Source of the DNA: Granulosicoccaceae sp. 1_MG-2023
Lineage (GTDB): Bacteria; Pseudomonadota; Gammaproteobacteria; Granulosicoccales; Granulosicoccaceae
Length of the DNA: 64,000 bases
Direction: 5' to 3'
Assembly (NCBI GenBank): GCA_030546905.1
Contig: JAUOPI010000011.1
Span: 1-64,000, forward strand
Part shown: positions 46,719 through 55,118 of the stretch, in pieces
Layout of the letters: each line of letters starts with the position of its first letter
Position numbering within the stretch: position 1 is the first letter of the stretch
The notes under the pieces: model-generated
What the model saw: the letters and a program-made list of their open reading frames with translations, nothing else
Told to the model about the DNA's origin: nothing
Databases searched by the model: none
Position numbers and translations under genes: made by a program

Positions 46719-47252
46719 CTACAATTCTGCCTGCGCCTGCAGCCATTGCGTGAGATAGCCGGCGATGGTGTCAGGCTTGTCGATATCCAGCACAGTGGGC
46801 GCGTCCTTGATCCGCCCGGGTTCATCGCAGATCACGGCGATAATGTCGGGGTCATCCGGATAAAGCAGCGGTTTGCCGGTGGCTTTGCGGCTGACTTCGA
46901 TCTTGCTGAAGGATTCGTGCTTATAGCCTTCGACAAGAATGAGATCAAGCGCGTCGGTTTGCAGTGCGCCCAGTGCGTCGTCCAGCGAGGGTTCATCTGC
47001 CGGATCCGGTAGTTCCCTGATTAATGCAAGCCGGTGACGTGAGGCGACGACGACCTGACTGGCGCCGGCCTCACGCAAGCGGTAACTGTCTTTGCCGGGG
47101 TGGTCGATGTCGAAATGGTGGTGGGCGTGTTTGATCAGCGCGACCCGGACGCCGCTTTGTACAAGCAAGGGCAGGACTTTGCTGAGCAGAGTGGTTTTAC
47201 CGCTGCCGCTCCAGGCGACAAAGCCGAGGACGGGAACGCCGGCGTACTTCAT
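46719..47252 (-). CDS. mobB: Molybdopterin-guanine dinucleotide biosynthesis adapter MobB
   Basis: A 177-residue GTP-binding protein. The P-loop is FVAWSGSGKTTLL at the N-terminus, then VALIKHAHHHFDIDHPGKDSYRLREAGA and ILVEGYKHESFSKIEV. It assists MobA in attaching GMP to molybdopterin. The start overlaps the mobA stop by four bases. The stop codon TAG is supplied by the terminal TGTAGGAGC of a REP unit read on the minus strand, so the repeat inserted at or trimmed the end of the gene; the length is still near normal. Confidence 0.9.
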   Translation of the reverse strand: MKYAGVPVLGFVAWSGSGKTTLLSKVLPLLVQSGVRVALIKHAHHHFDIDHPGKDSYRLREAGASQVVVASRHRLALIRELPDPADEPSLDDALGALQTDALDLILVEGYKHESFSKIEVSRKATGKPLLYPDDPDIIAVICDEPGRIKDAPTVLDIDKPDTIAGYLTQWLQAQAEL

Positions 47253-47824
47253 TTCAACCTCATTGCGTGTATGTCTTGTGGGGTGTTCGCGTTTCGGAAG
47301 CGATCGGCCTGATCGGAAAAATCGGCGATGGTGTAGCCGGCCTGTTGTGCCCAGGCTCTGACTTTGTTGCCGCCGCCGGCCAGATAGTCATCCAGCGAAT
47401 CGCGCAGGCTGCTGTGGATCAGGGCGTGTACCGGTTGCAGCGATTGACCGTCGTGCGCCAGCACCAGAGTGCTGCTTGCCGCTGCCTTGAGCAGTCGGGC
47501 CACATAGTCCTCGGGGATCGCCGGTGTGTCGCAGGGCAGGGTGCAAATCCATTCTGCCGCGCTGTGATGCAGAGCAGCCTGCATGCCGGCCAGAGGTCCG
47601 CGGTAGTGCGGGTCAAGGTCGCTTACCACCGGCGCCCAGACGCGGTAGCGCGAGGCATTGCGGTTGGCGTTGATCAGAATTTCGTCCGCCTGACCACGGA
47701 GCTGTTGCACCAGCCGCCCGGCCAGGGTTTCACCATCCAGACCCAGCAGGCCTTTATCGCGCCCGCCCAGACGGCTGCCGCGTCCGCCGGCGAGGATGAC
47801 GGCGCATAGTGATGTGCTGCTCAT
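47249..47824 (-). CDS. mobA: Molybdenum cofactor guanylyltransferase MobA
   Basis: A 191-residue nucleotidyltransferase with LAGGRGSRLGGRDKGLLGLDG at the N-terminus, the PLAGMQAAL segment and CTLPCDTPAIPEDYV containing the metal-binding Asp. It transfers GMP from GTP to molybdopterin to give MGD for DMSO-reductase-type enzymes. It forms a two-gene operon with mobB. It is divergent from hisC. Confidence 0.92.
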   Translation of the reverse strand: MSSTSLCAVILAGGRGSRLGGRDKGLLGLDGETLAGRLVQQLRGQADEILINANRNASRYRVWAPVVSDLDPHYRGPLAGMQAALHHSAAEWICTLPCDTPAIPEDYVARLLKAAASSTLVLAHDGQSLQPVHALIHSSLRDSLDDYLAGGGNKVRAWAQQAGYTIADFSDQADRFRNANTPQDIHAMRLK

Positions 47825-47923
47825 AAGCTCAAAACGCTATCTCTGTTGTGGTGGGATAATGCCCGTTCCGCTGCGTGGCGGCAAACACTGCACAGGGCCA
47901 CTGCGCCGGTGCCCGTGCATGAA

Positions 47924-47949
47924 TTGACAATCTACAACACAGGTATAAT
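47924..47949 (+). promoter_or_regulatory. TTGACA and TATAAT boxes upstream of hisC
   Basis: Both hexamers are perfect but only 14 bases apart, short for a sigma-70 promoter (17 is usual). The TATAAT is probably a true -10 element with a different -35, or the spacing reflects a regulated promoter. Confidence 0.35.
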
Positions 47950-48029
47950 CTAGGGCGCTTTGCTTTGTTATTCACTACCGGCATTGTCAGGGCATTGAGC
48001 CGCAGCGCCGGACCGGTCATGAGACGATC

Positions 48030-49091
48030 ATGGATAAATTCTGGAGTCCGTTGGTATCGCGCCTGCAGCCCTATGTACCGGGCGAACAGCCCCGCGACCA
48101 GCACTACATCAAACTCAACACAAACGAAAATCCCTATCCGCCCTCGCCGCAGGTGATCACAGCGATCAACCGGCATGTGGATGCCGGGCTGCGCCTGTAT
48201 CCGGATCCGCAGGCGCTGAGTCTGTGTGAAGTGATTGCCGGGGCGACCGGGGTCGGCGTGCGCAATGTGTTTGTGGGCAACGGCTCAGATGAGGTGTTGG
48301 CGCTGGCGTTTATGGCCTTTTTCAGCGGCGCAGAGCAGGTTAACTTTCCGGATATCACTTACAGCTTTTATCCGGTTTATTGCGGACTTTTCGGTGTTAA
48401 AGCCAACACAATCCCGTTAGAAGACGACTTTTCTCTGGATTTGCGGCGCTATAACGGTCTCCCCGGCGGGATTATTTTCCCCAATCCCAATGCCCCGACC
48501 GGGCGCGAAACCGGTTTGCAGGCCATCGAAGCGCTGCTGGCGGAAAATCCCGACACCCTGGTGATTATTGACGAAGCCTATGTGGATTTCGGTGCTAAAT
48601 CCGCGCTCTCGCTGGTTGGCCGCTATCCTAATCTGCTGGTGATTCAGACCTTCTCCAAATCGCGCTCGCTGGCGGGGATGCGGGTCGGTTTCGCCATCGG
48701 TGACAAGGGCCTGATCGAAGCGCTCAACCGCGTCAAGGATTCGTTCAATTCCTATCCCCTGGACCGGCTGGCGCAGAGTGCCGCCACGGCGGCCATGCAG
48801 GACGGGATTTACTTCAACAATATCCGCCGCAAAATCATTGAGACCCGCACGCAAACCGTCGAAGGGCTGGAAGGGCTGGGTTTTGAGGTGGTGCCGTCGC
48901 AGGCCAATTTCGTGTTTGTGCGCCATCCGCAACACGATGCCGGCGAGTTGTATGAGAAACTGCGCTCGGCCGGCATTCTGGTGCGTTATTTTAATAAGCC
49001 GCGCATCGATCAGTATCTGCGCATTACCATCGGCACGGATGACGAAATGCAGCAGTTGCTGCAACGTCTGCCGGTGTTGTTGGCCGACTAA
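48030..49091 (+). CDS. hisC: Histidinol-phosphate aminotransferase
   Basis: A 353-residue PLP enzyme of fold type I. The landmarks are KLNTNENPYPPSP, FVGNGSDEVLALAF, the pyridine-binding Asp region VIIDEAYVDFG and the PLP Lys in TFSKSRSLAGMRVGFA. It converts imidazole-acetol phosphate to histidinol phosphate. It is isolated from other his genes here and may also serve aromatic amino acids, as many HisC paralogues do. Confidence 0.92.
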   Translation: MDKFWSPLVSRLQPYVPGEQPRDQHYIKLNTNENPYPPSPQVITAINRHVDAGLRLYPDPQALSLCEVIAGATGVGVRNVFVGNGSDEVLALAFMAFFSGAEQVNFPDITYSFYPVYCGLFGVKANTIPLEDDFSLDLRRYNGLPGGIIFPNPNAPTGRETGLQAIEALLAENPDTLVIIDEAYVDFGAKSALSLVGRYPNLLVIQTFSKSRSLAGMRVGFAIGDKGLIEALNRVKDSFNSYPLDRLAQSAATAAMQDGIYFNNIRRKIIETRTQTVEGLEGLGFEVVPSQANFVFVRHPQHDAGELYEKLRSAGILVRYFNKPRIDQYLRITIGTDDEMQQLLQRLPVLLAD

Positions 49092-49109
49092 GCGCGCAGG
49101 CGCGGCGGA

Positions 49110-49745
49110 TTACAGGGCCGGATCGTCGTCTTCGTGCTCTTCGGTATCCGCGCCGAACAGGTACATGTCCAGCACACTGTGGGCGTCATCCACGCCCTCG
49201 TTGTTATGGGCTGAGAACAGTTGCAGCGTGGCTTCGATACCATTGCGCTCGAGTTCGGCCTGGGTCGCAAACAGCGTTTTTTTGGCCGCGTTACGGCTGA
49301 TTTTATCGGCTTTGGTGAGCAGCAGATGCAGTTCGCCGGCACCGGCCTGCTGGAACTCGATCATGCGCCAGTCGTGATCGGTCAGCGGATGGCGTATATC
49401 CATGACCAGCACCAGACAGCGCAGTTGCTCGCGGGTAATCAGGTAATCTCCGAGCACTTTTTGCCAGTGCTGCTGCTGAGAGCGTGAGACTTTCGCGTAG
49501 CCGTAGCCCGGCAGATCCACCAGATAGTGTTCGGGCATGACCGGGAAAAAGTTGATTAACTGCGTGCGGCCCGGTGTTTTACTGGTGCGCGCCAGCTTGC
49601 CGTTGCGGGTGATGGTGTTGATCGCACTGGATTTACCTGCGTTTGAACGGCCGGCAAATGCGACTTCAGACAGACTGTCGTCGGGCAGTTGCGAGATGGC
49701 GTTCGCGCTGGTGCTGAATGTGGTTCTGAAATAAAGCGGGTTCAT
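49110..49745 (-). CDS. engB: Ribosome biogenesis GTP-binding protein YsxC/EngB
   Basis: A 211-residue GTPase with G1 GRSNAGKSSAIN, the conserved SKTPGRTQLINFF, G3 DLPGYGYAKV and G4 LLTKADK. It aids large ribosomal subunit assembly. The ATG at 49745 (MNPLYFRTTF) fits the family better than the GTG six codons upstream. Its position next to cytochrome c4 and dsbA is typical of gammaproteobacteria. Confidence 0.94.
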   Translation of the reverse strand: MNPLYFRTTFSTSANAISQLPDDSLSEVAFAGRSNAGKSSAINTITRNGKLARTSKTPGRTQLINFFPVMPEHYLVDLPGYGYAKVSRSQQQHWQKVLGDYLITREQLRCLVLVMDIRHPLTDHDWRMIEFQQAGAGELHLLLTKADKISRNAAKKTLFATQAELERNGIEATLQLFSAHNNEGVDDAHSVLDMYLFGADTEEHEDDDPAL

Positions 49746-49907
49746 AGCCGGATTGCCCTGCACATCAGTGTGGAGGGTAACTTTTCCATGGTTTGTAAAT
49801 GAAAACGGGATAGTAATCTGCTAAACTTTGTGGGTTTAGGTGACTCAGCGCATCGGATGTCACCGTAGTGTACAGGTTTTCTAAACTTTATTGTTATCGG
49901 AGGAACG

Positions 49908-50516
49908 ATGAATAAATCGTTAATTGCGGGCGCACTGTGCGTGCTTGCGTCTTTGGCGACGCCGGTACTGGCAGCGGGCGATGCTGAGGCTGGCAAAACC
50001 AAATCCGCTGTGTGTGCCGCCTGTCACGGTGCTGACGGCAAGGCAATTATGGCCGACTACCCGAATCTGGCGGGGCAGGGCGCGGATTACATCGTCAAGC
50101 AGCTGCGGGACTTCAAAGAAGGCCGCCGCGAGAATGTGCTCATGACACCGATGGCAATGCCCTTGTCCGATGAAGACATGCTTGATCTGGCAGCTTATTT
50201 TTCCTCCCTGCCGGCAATCGAAGGTGTCGCTGCTGAAGAAAACCTGCAACTGGGCATGGACATCTACCGCGGTGGTATCACCAGCGCCGAGATCCCTGCC
50301 TGCATCGGCTGCCACGGTCCTGACGGTTCCGGTAACCCGCCGGCCGGCTATCCTGCGCTGCACGGTCAGAACGGTGCCTATGCGGTTCTGCAGCTTCAGG
50401 CCTTCCGCTCCGGCGAGCGTGATAATGACCTGAATCAGATGATGCGCTCTGTGGCGCACCGTATGACAGACGCCGAAATCCAGGCTGTTGCGAACTACCT
50501 GCAAGGCCTGCACTGA
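49908..50516 (+). CDS. Cytochrome c4
   Basis: A 202-residue periplasmic di-haem cytochrome. The signal peptide ends TPVLAAG, and two similar domains carry CAACH and CIGCH with distal Met residues (MTPMAMPLSDEDM; MMRSVAHRM). It donates electrons to terminal oxidases. GGAGG precedes the ATG. It is divergent from engB, and a REP array follows about 120 bases downstream. Confidence 0.92.
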   Translation: MNKSLIAGALCVLASLATPVLAAGDAEAGKTKSAVCAACHGADGKAIMADYPNLAGQGADYIVKQLRDFKEGRRENVLMTPMAMPLSDEDMLDLAAYFSSLPAIEGVAAEENLQLGMDIYRGGITSAEIPACIGCHGPDGSGNPPAGYPALHGQNGAYAVLQLQAFRSGERDNDLNQMMRSVAHRMTDAEIQAVANYLQGLH

Positions 50517-50635
50517 TCTGATCCTTACCGCCGCGCCCGTTCCGGGCGCGGCCGGCATGCTGCGGCGTTATCGGTCTGATTCGTCGCAATCCGCTGTTTT
50601 TTTCCTACACTACTTCTCAAACCGCCTGCAGCTAT

Positions 50636-50961
50636 TGTAGGAGCGGCTATAGCCGCGACCTGCGGGAGCCTGAAGGTGTCACCGCATGTCGCCTGTATAC
50701 AGGCTCCTACAACGGCTTTTGTAGGAGCGGCCATGGCCGCGACCTGTCGGGCCTGAAGGTGCCACCGCATGTCGCCTGCATGCAGGCTCCTACAACCGCT
50801 TTTGTAGGAGCGGCTATAGCCGCGACCTGCCGGAGCCTGAAGGTGCCGCCGCCGGTCGCCTGTATACAGGCTCCTACAACCGCTTTTGTAGGAGCGGCTA
50901 TAGCCGCGATCTGCCGGGGCTGAATGCGCCACCGAATGTCGCCTGCATGCAGGCTCCTACA
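50636..50961. repeat. REP/BIME array, four units
   Basis: Units lie at 50636-50711, 50720-50794, 50803-50878 and 50887-50961 with an 83-84-base period and 8-base linkers such as ACCGCTTT. The central four bases of each palindrome switch between CATG and TATA, both self-complementary: TATA/TATA, CATG/CATG, TATA/TATA and TATA/CATG in order. It lies between cytochrome c4 and dsbA. The rest of this 585-base gap shows no gene. Confidence 0.9.
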
Positions 50962-51101
50962 GGAGCGGCGACGGCTTTAGCACGTAACTTGCTGTGTCTC
51001 GGGCAATGGCTGAGACGCCTTAGATGACGTGCTTGCAATGTTTGCAACCCATTAGTCACCCGATTGGTCAGATAAATCACATTTATCCGGAGCTTGTTTT
51101 A

Positions 51102-51716
51102 ATGAAGAATTTGGCACGTGTTGCTATCGTTTCCCTGACATTGTTGTTTGCCGGCCAGGCACTGGCCCAGCAGGGCTATGAGCTGATTACCCCGCCGCAG
51201 AACACCAGTACAGGGGATAAGGTCGAAGTCCTGGAGTTTTTCTGGTACGGCTGCCCGCACTGTTATGAACTGGAGCCGATGATTGATGCCTGGGACAAGG
51301 AGCGCCGCGCTGATAATGTTGAATTTATCCGTGTTGCGCCGCCGCTGAACCCGCAGTGGGCCGATCAGGGCCGCGCTTATTACGCCGCCAAGATCCTCGG
51401 TGTGCTCGATACCTTTCATCGCGCCATGTTCGATGCGATCCACAAAGACCACAAGCGTCTCAATAAGGTTGAGGATATTGCCAAGTTTGCCGGTACGCTC
51501 GGTCTGGACGAAGATAAGTTCCTCAGCACCATGAAGTCTTTTGCCGTTGAAATGGAACTCAAGCGTGCCCGTCAGCAGGCTATTGCCATGCGTCTGACGG
51601 GCGTGCCCGGTGTGGTGGTCAATGGTAAATACCGCACCAGCGCGTCGCTTGCCGGTGGTTATCCGGCCATGCTGGACCTGATTGACCGGCTGGCCGAGCA
51701 GGAAGCGGCCAACTAA
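51102..51716 (+). CDS. dsbA: Thiol:disulfide interchange protein DsbA
   Basis: A 204-residue periplasmic oxidase. The signal peptide ends GQALAQQ, the thioredoxin-fold active site is FFWYGCPHCYELEP, and the cis-Pro loop is TGVPGVVVNGKY. It introduces disulfides into exported proteins, including the many c-type cytochrome partners here. The ATG at 51102, behind GGAG, gives a good signal peptide; the upstream extension does not. A terminator follows. Confidence 0.94.
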   Translation: MKNLARVAIVSLTLLFAGQALAQQGYELITPPQNTSTGDKVEVLEFFWYGCPHCYELEPMIDAWDKERRADNVEFIRVAPPLNPQWADQGRAYYAAKILGVLDTFHRAMFDAIHKDHKRLNKVEDIAKFAGTLGLDEDKFLSTMKSFAVEMELKRARQQAIAMRLTGVPGVVVNGKYRTSASLAGGYPAMLDLIDRLAEQEAAN

Positions 51717-51734
51717 GCGCATCGCTTTTCCCGG

Positions 51735-51762
51735 AAAAAGCCCCGCTGGTCGGGGCTTTTTT
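51735..51762 (+). terminator. Intrinsic terminator of dsbA
   Basis: AAAAAGCCCCG, a 5-base loop, CGGGGCTTTTTT: a classic GC stem with flanking A and T runs. Confidence 0.93.
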
Positions 51763-51894
51763 GTGTCTGCCGGTTTTGTACTGTTCAGTATCCCGGATAT
51801 GGTGTTTAAATAGCTGCAGCTGTAGAAGCCGGCCTACGGGCCGGATGGGAAAATTTGCCAAGCAGGTACTGGCTGGTACCGAAGGAGAAAGGTT

Positions 51895-52326
51895 ATGGGT
51901 TTACTCGATTTCGCATCGGATCTGGGGAAGAAGATATTTGGCTCGGAAGAGGAAGCGCCGGTCAAAATCAAAGAGTTAATCGAGGAAGACAATCCCGGTA
52001 TCGATGGCCTGGGTGTAGAGGTCAAAGATGGCGTGGTGAGTCTGAGCGGGAAGGCGGCCAGTGCCGAAGCGTTGGAGAAAGCGGTTTTGATGGCCGGTAA
52101 TCTGGAAGGCGTCAGCGAGGTGAATGTCGATGCGGTCGAGGCACCGGAGCTGAGTGCCAGGGTTGAGTACTATGAGGTGCAATCCGGTGATACCTTGTCC
52201 GGGATCGCCAAACAGTATCTCGGCAATGCGATGGACTACCCGAAGATTTTCGAAGCCAATCGCGAGGTGATCAAGGACCCGGATCTGATTTATCCCGGGC
52301 AGAAAATCCGAATTCCCTTGCCCTGA
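51895..52326 (+). CDS. BON-LysM protein, Kbp/YgaU-like
   Basis: A 143-residue protein starting MGLLDFASDLGKKIFG. A BON domain (LGVEVKDGVVSLSGKAASAEALEKAVLMAGN) is followed by a C-terminal LysM domain (YYEVQSGDTLSGIAKQYLGNAMDYPKIFEANR). E. coli YgaU/Kbp (149 residues) has the same layout and binds potassium. There is no signal peptide. It is transcribed alone between two terminators. Confidence 0.88.
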   Translation: MGLLDFASDLGKKIFGSEEEAPVKIKELIEEDNPGIDGLGVEVKDGVVSLSGKAASAEALEKAVLMAGNLEGVSEVNVDAVEAPELSARVEYYEVQSGDTLSGIAKQYLGNAMDYPKIFEANREVIKDPDLIYPGQKIRIPLP

Positions 52327-52332
52327 TCCGAT

Positions 52333-52364
52333 AAAAAAGGCCGGTATAAACCGGCCTTTTTTTT
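52333..52364 (+). terminator. Intrinsic, probably bidirectional, terminator
   Basis: AAAAAAGGCCGG, a 6-base loop, CCGGCCTTTTTTTT. It lies between the converging Kbp-like and rsxE genes and has runs suited to both strands. Confidence 0.93.
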
Positions 52365-52381
52365 AACTTAGATCGCGCCGT

Positions 52382-53068
52382 TCAGGCGCTTTCTGCAGCG
52401 CTTAGTTGTGTGTCGGCTGCGGCCGCACGTGCCTGTCGCTTGTCAATCAGGTTTTTCGCGGCGACCAGCAAACCGAGTCCGATAAACGCCCCCGGCGGCA
52501 GCACTGAAAGCAAAAAGCCCGGGTAATCTTCACCGAGTGTCAGCGTCCAGCCGCGTGCCATTTCACCGAACATCAGATGGGCGCCGTCAAACAGCGTGCC
52601 GTTGCCGGTCAGCTCGCGCAGGCCGCCGAGGACGACCAGTACGGAGGTAAACCCCAGGCCCATCGACAGACCGTCCAGTGCCGAGGCGCGCAGATTCTGC
52701 CGCGAGGCGAAGGACTCGGCGCGGCCGATAATGGCGCAGTTGGTGACGATCAGTGGGATAAAAATCCCCAGAATCAGATAAAGCCCGTGCAGCCAGGCAT
52801 TCATGGCCAGTTCGATCATGGTCACCACGGTGGCGATGACCAGCACAAAAACCGGAATCCGGATCTGGTCGGTGACCCGGTCGCGGATCAGCGAGACTAC
52901 GCTGTTGCTGGCGACCAGTGTCAGCGTCGTCGCCAGGCCCAGACCGAGACCGTTGACCAGCGTGTTACTGACCGCCAGCAAGGGGCACAGCCCGAGCAGT
53001 TGGACCAGACCGGGATTGTTAGTCCAGAGGCCGTCGGAGACGATTTTGCGGGTGGAGGGTGTACTCAT
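52382..53068 (-). CDS. rsxE: Electron transport complex subunit RsxE/RnfE
   Basis: A 228-residue membrane protein with six helices. It starts [35 protein letters not shown], and [19 protein letters not shown] and [12 protein letters not shown] follow. RsxE is one of six or seven subunits of the Rnf/Rsx complex, which couples ferredoxin/NADH electron transfer to ions and controls SoxR. No other rsx gene is in the window, so this copy is detached from the usual operon or is a duplicate. Confidence 0.9.
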   Translation of the reverse strand: MSTPSTRKIVSDGLWTNNPGLVQLLGLCPLLAVSNTLVNGLGLGLATTLTLVASNSVVSLIRDRVTDQIRIPVFVLVIATVVTMIELAMNAWLHGLYLILGIFIPLIVTNCAIIGRAESFASRQNLRASALDGLSMGLGFTSVLVVLGGLRELTGNGTLFDGAHLMFGEMARGWTLTLGEDYPGFLLSVLPPGAFIGLGLLVAAKNLIDKRQARAAAADTQLSAAESA

Positions 53069-53124
53069 GCGCGCAAGTTTAGCGCGCTTTGCAGTAAGGT
53101 GGTATTGATCCATGCCAATTGGCT

Positions 53125-53154
53125 TTGACGAATACGGATCAGTGGCGTTATGTT
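53125..53154 (+). promoter_or_regulatory. Possible promoter of the exported DNA ligase gene
   Basis: TTGACG (53125-53130), an 18-base spacer and TATGTT (53149-53154), 34 bases before the ATG. A moderate match. Confidence 0.35.
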
Positions 53155-53188
53155 ATTGACGCGACCGAATACAAGGAGTGTAAACGGT

Positions 53189-54046
53189 ATGACTATCCTG
53201 CTGAAACGCTGTTCTGTGTGTTTTTCCCTGTGCTTGATTTCCGCCCCCCTGCCGCTGGCCGCCGCGCCGGATATCGCCCCGCCGGTCAAGCTTGCGCGGC
53301 ATATGGAAGATACCGCTGTCGATTATCAGAAGTACTATTTCAGTGAAAAGTACGATGGTGTGCGGGCCTGGTGGGACGGGCAAAATCTGCTGACCCGAAG
53401 TGGCCGTGTGATCGCCGCCCCGGCCTGGTTTACCCGTGGTTTTCCCGCCGAGCCGCTTGACGGTGAGTTGTGGATCGCGCGCGGGCGTTTTGCTGAGGTC
53501 TCCGGCCTGGTGCGTCGTGAGTCGCCCGGCGAAGGCTGGCGTGAGGTCAGTTATATGGTGTTTGATCTGCCTGCCGCCGAAGGGGACTACGAGACCCGCT
53601 ATGCGGCGCTGGGTGCGCGGGTGAGAGCGGCGGCTAATCCGCATCTGCAGCGCGTCGCACAGACACCCGTACAGTCACTTCAGCAATTGCAGCAGGCCCT
53701 GCGCGACGGTACCCAAGCCGGCGCTGAAGGCCTGATGTTACAGCGTCGCGATGCGCCTTACCGGCACGGGCGAAGCGATGACCTGCTGAAACTCACCGTC
53801 GAACGCGATGCCGAGGCACGGGTTGTCGCCCATCTGCCGGGCAAGGGCAAGTATGAAGGGGCGATGGGCGCTTTACTGGTCGAGGACGGTCAGGGGCGGC
53901 GCTTCCGTATCGGTACGGGCTTCAGTGATGTGGAGCGTGTCTCGCCGCCACCGCCGGGCGCGCAGATCACTTACCGCTACACCGGGCAGACGGCCACCGG
54001 CCTGCCGCGCTTTCCGCGTTATCTGCGTTTGCGCCCCGAGGAGTAA
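53189..54046 (+). CDS. Exported ATP-dependent DNA ligase, LigE type
   Basis: A 285-residue protein with a signal peptide (hydrophobic SVCFSLCLISAPLPLAAA) followed by a minimal ATP-dependent ligase. Motif I is EKYDGVRAWW with the adenylated Lys, then LDGELWIARGRF, AEGLMLQRRDAPYRHGRSDDLLKLT and a C-terminal OB domain (RFRIGTGFSDVERVSPPPPG). LigE enzymes seal DNA in the periplasm and are linked to competence or extracellular DNA. AAGGAG lies ten bases before the ATG at 53189. It is divergent from rsxE. Confidence 0.88.
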   Translation: MTILLKRCSVCFSLCLISAPLPLAAAPDIAPPVKLARHMEDTAVDYQKYYFSEKYDGVRAWWDGQNLLTRSGRVIAAPAWFTRGFPAEPLDGELWIARGRFAEVSGLVRRESPGEGWREVSYMVFDLPAAEGDYETRYAALGARVRAAANPHLQRVAQTPVQSLQQLQQALRDGTQAGAEGLMLQRRDAPYRHGRSDDLLKLTVERDAEARVVAHLPGKGKYEGAMGALLVEDGQGRRFRIGTGFSDVERVSPPPPGAQITYRYTGQTATGLPRFPRYLRLRPEE

Positions 54047-54134
54047 GCCGACCGGGTTTGACCTCTGTCATACGACTTGTAACCGCAGCATGGCAGGCTC
54101 AATGGCAGCATGTTCCGGTAACAGGTAAGCCGAT

Positions 54135-55118
54135 ATGAGCAGGAAGCATTGGATGGTGATCACCGTGGCGGTGCTGGTGGGCCTCTTGTCCACCTGTGTC
54201 TGGCGCAGTATCGGTGAAACGCCGCTGGAGACCGGCTTTGTGTCCGGTAACGGGCGTATGGAGGCGACGGAGATTCATCTGGCCACACCGCTTGGTGGTC
54301 AGCTGGAATCCGTGCTGGTGCGTGAAGGTGACTGGGTCGAGCGTGGTCAGCTGCTGGCACGCATGGATACCCGCCGCCTGCAGGCGCAAAAGCGTCAGGC
54401 CGAAGCGCAGGTCGAACAGGCCCGCCAGGAGCAGCACTATACCGAGGCCCTGATCAACCAGCGCGAATCGGAGCTGAAACTGGCCAAGGCCTCGCTTGCA
54501 CGGCTGCAAAAACTCTATGAGCGCAACGGTGTTTCGCTGGATACGCTGGAGCAGGCGCAGGCGGCGGAATCGTCGGCCAGAGCCATGCTCAATGCCGCCA
54601 AGGCGCAGCAGATCGCCGCGTTGGCGGCGATTCGCGCAGCGCAGGCAAGTGTCGACTCAATTGACGTGAGTCTGGCGGAAAGCGAGTTGACCGCGCCGGT
54701 CAGCGGCCGCGTGCTGTACCGGCTGGCCGAACCCGGTGAGGTGCTCGGCACCGGTGGCCGTATCCTGACCCTGCTGGATCTGACCGATGTGTGGATGACG
54801 ATTTACCTGCCGTCCGCCGAGTCCGGTCAGGTCGCCATAGGGGCCGCGGCGCGGATTCGTCTGGATGCTTTCCCGAATCTGGTTGTGCCGGCCAGTGTCT
54901 CGTTTGTCGCACCGCGCTCGCAGTTTACCCCGCGCGATGTGGAGACCCGCAGCGAGCGCGACACCCTGATGTTCCGCGTTAAGGTCAAAATCGATCCGCG
55001 CCTGCTGCGCAAGTATATCGAGCGGGTCAAAACCGGCTTGCCCGGTGAAGCCTGGGTGCAGCTTGACAGCAACCGCGCCTGGCCGGAGGACTTGCGCGCC
55101 AATGTCGGGCTTGAGTGA
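54135..55118 (+). CDS. yhiI: HlyD-family membrane fusion protein (YhiI-like)
   Basis: A 327-residue adaptor. An N-terminal membrane anchor (VITVAVLVGLLSTCVW) is followed by lipoyl-like halves (GNGRMEATEIHLATPLGGQLESVLVREGDWV and ELTAPVSGRVLYRLAEPGEVL) separated by a long coiled coil. It bridges the exporter in the inner membrane to an outer-membrane channel. Its stop overlaps the next gene by four bases. The order yhiI-rbbA-yhhJ is that of E. coli. Confidence 0.88.
   Translation: MSRKHWMVITVAVLVGLLSTCVWRSIGETPLETGFVSGNGRMEATEIHLATPLGGQLESVLVREGDWVERGQLLARMDTRRLQAQKRQAEAQVEQARQEQHYTEALINQRESELKLAKASLARLQKLYERNGVSLDTLEQAQAAESSARAMLNAAKAQQIAALAAIRAAQASVDSIDVSLAESELTAPVSGRVLYRLAEPGEVLGTGGRILTLLDLTDVWMTIYLPSAESGQVAIGAAARIRLDAFPNLVVPASVSFVAPRSQFTPRDVETRSERDTLMFRVKVKIDPRLLRKYIERVKTGLPGEAWVQLDSNRAWPEDLRANVGLE

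Larger units (their letters stand above)
45558..46723. repeat. 403-bp composite tandem repeat containing REP units
   Basis: The segment repeats with a 403-base period: copy 1 45558-45960, copy 2 45961-46363, copy 3 46364-46600 (an internal deletion of about 166 bases), then a partial copy 46601-46723. Each copy has a half REP (GTCGCCTG..CAGGCTCCTACA), a 24-base linker, a full REP unit (45606-45680, 46009-46083, 46412-46486, 46649-46723) and about 280 bases of unique-looking sequence with the hairpin CCCCTTTTTG / CAAAAAGGGG. Copies 1 and 2 are nearly identical, implying recent amplification. The last unit overlaps the 3' end of mobB. Confidence 0.88.

Noticed and set aside
49821-49880. CTAAAC/GTTTAG inverted repeat and a second CTAAAC upstream of cytochrome c4
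   Set aside because: Short and partly explained by TAAACT-like -10 elements; not strong enough to call an operator.
50636-50961. CRISPR-like regular array with 83-84-base period
   Set aside because: The units are nearly the same along their whole length, the linkers are almost identical 8-mers, each unit is a double palindrome, and no cas genes are present. It is a REP/BIME array.
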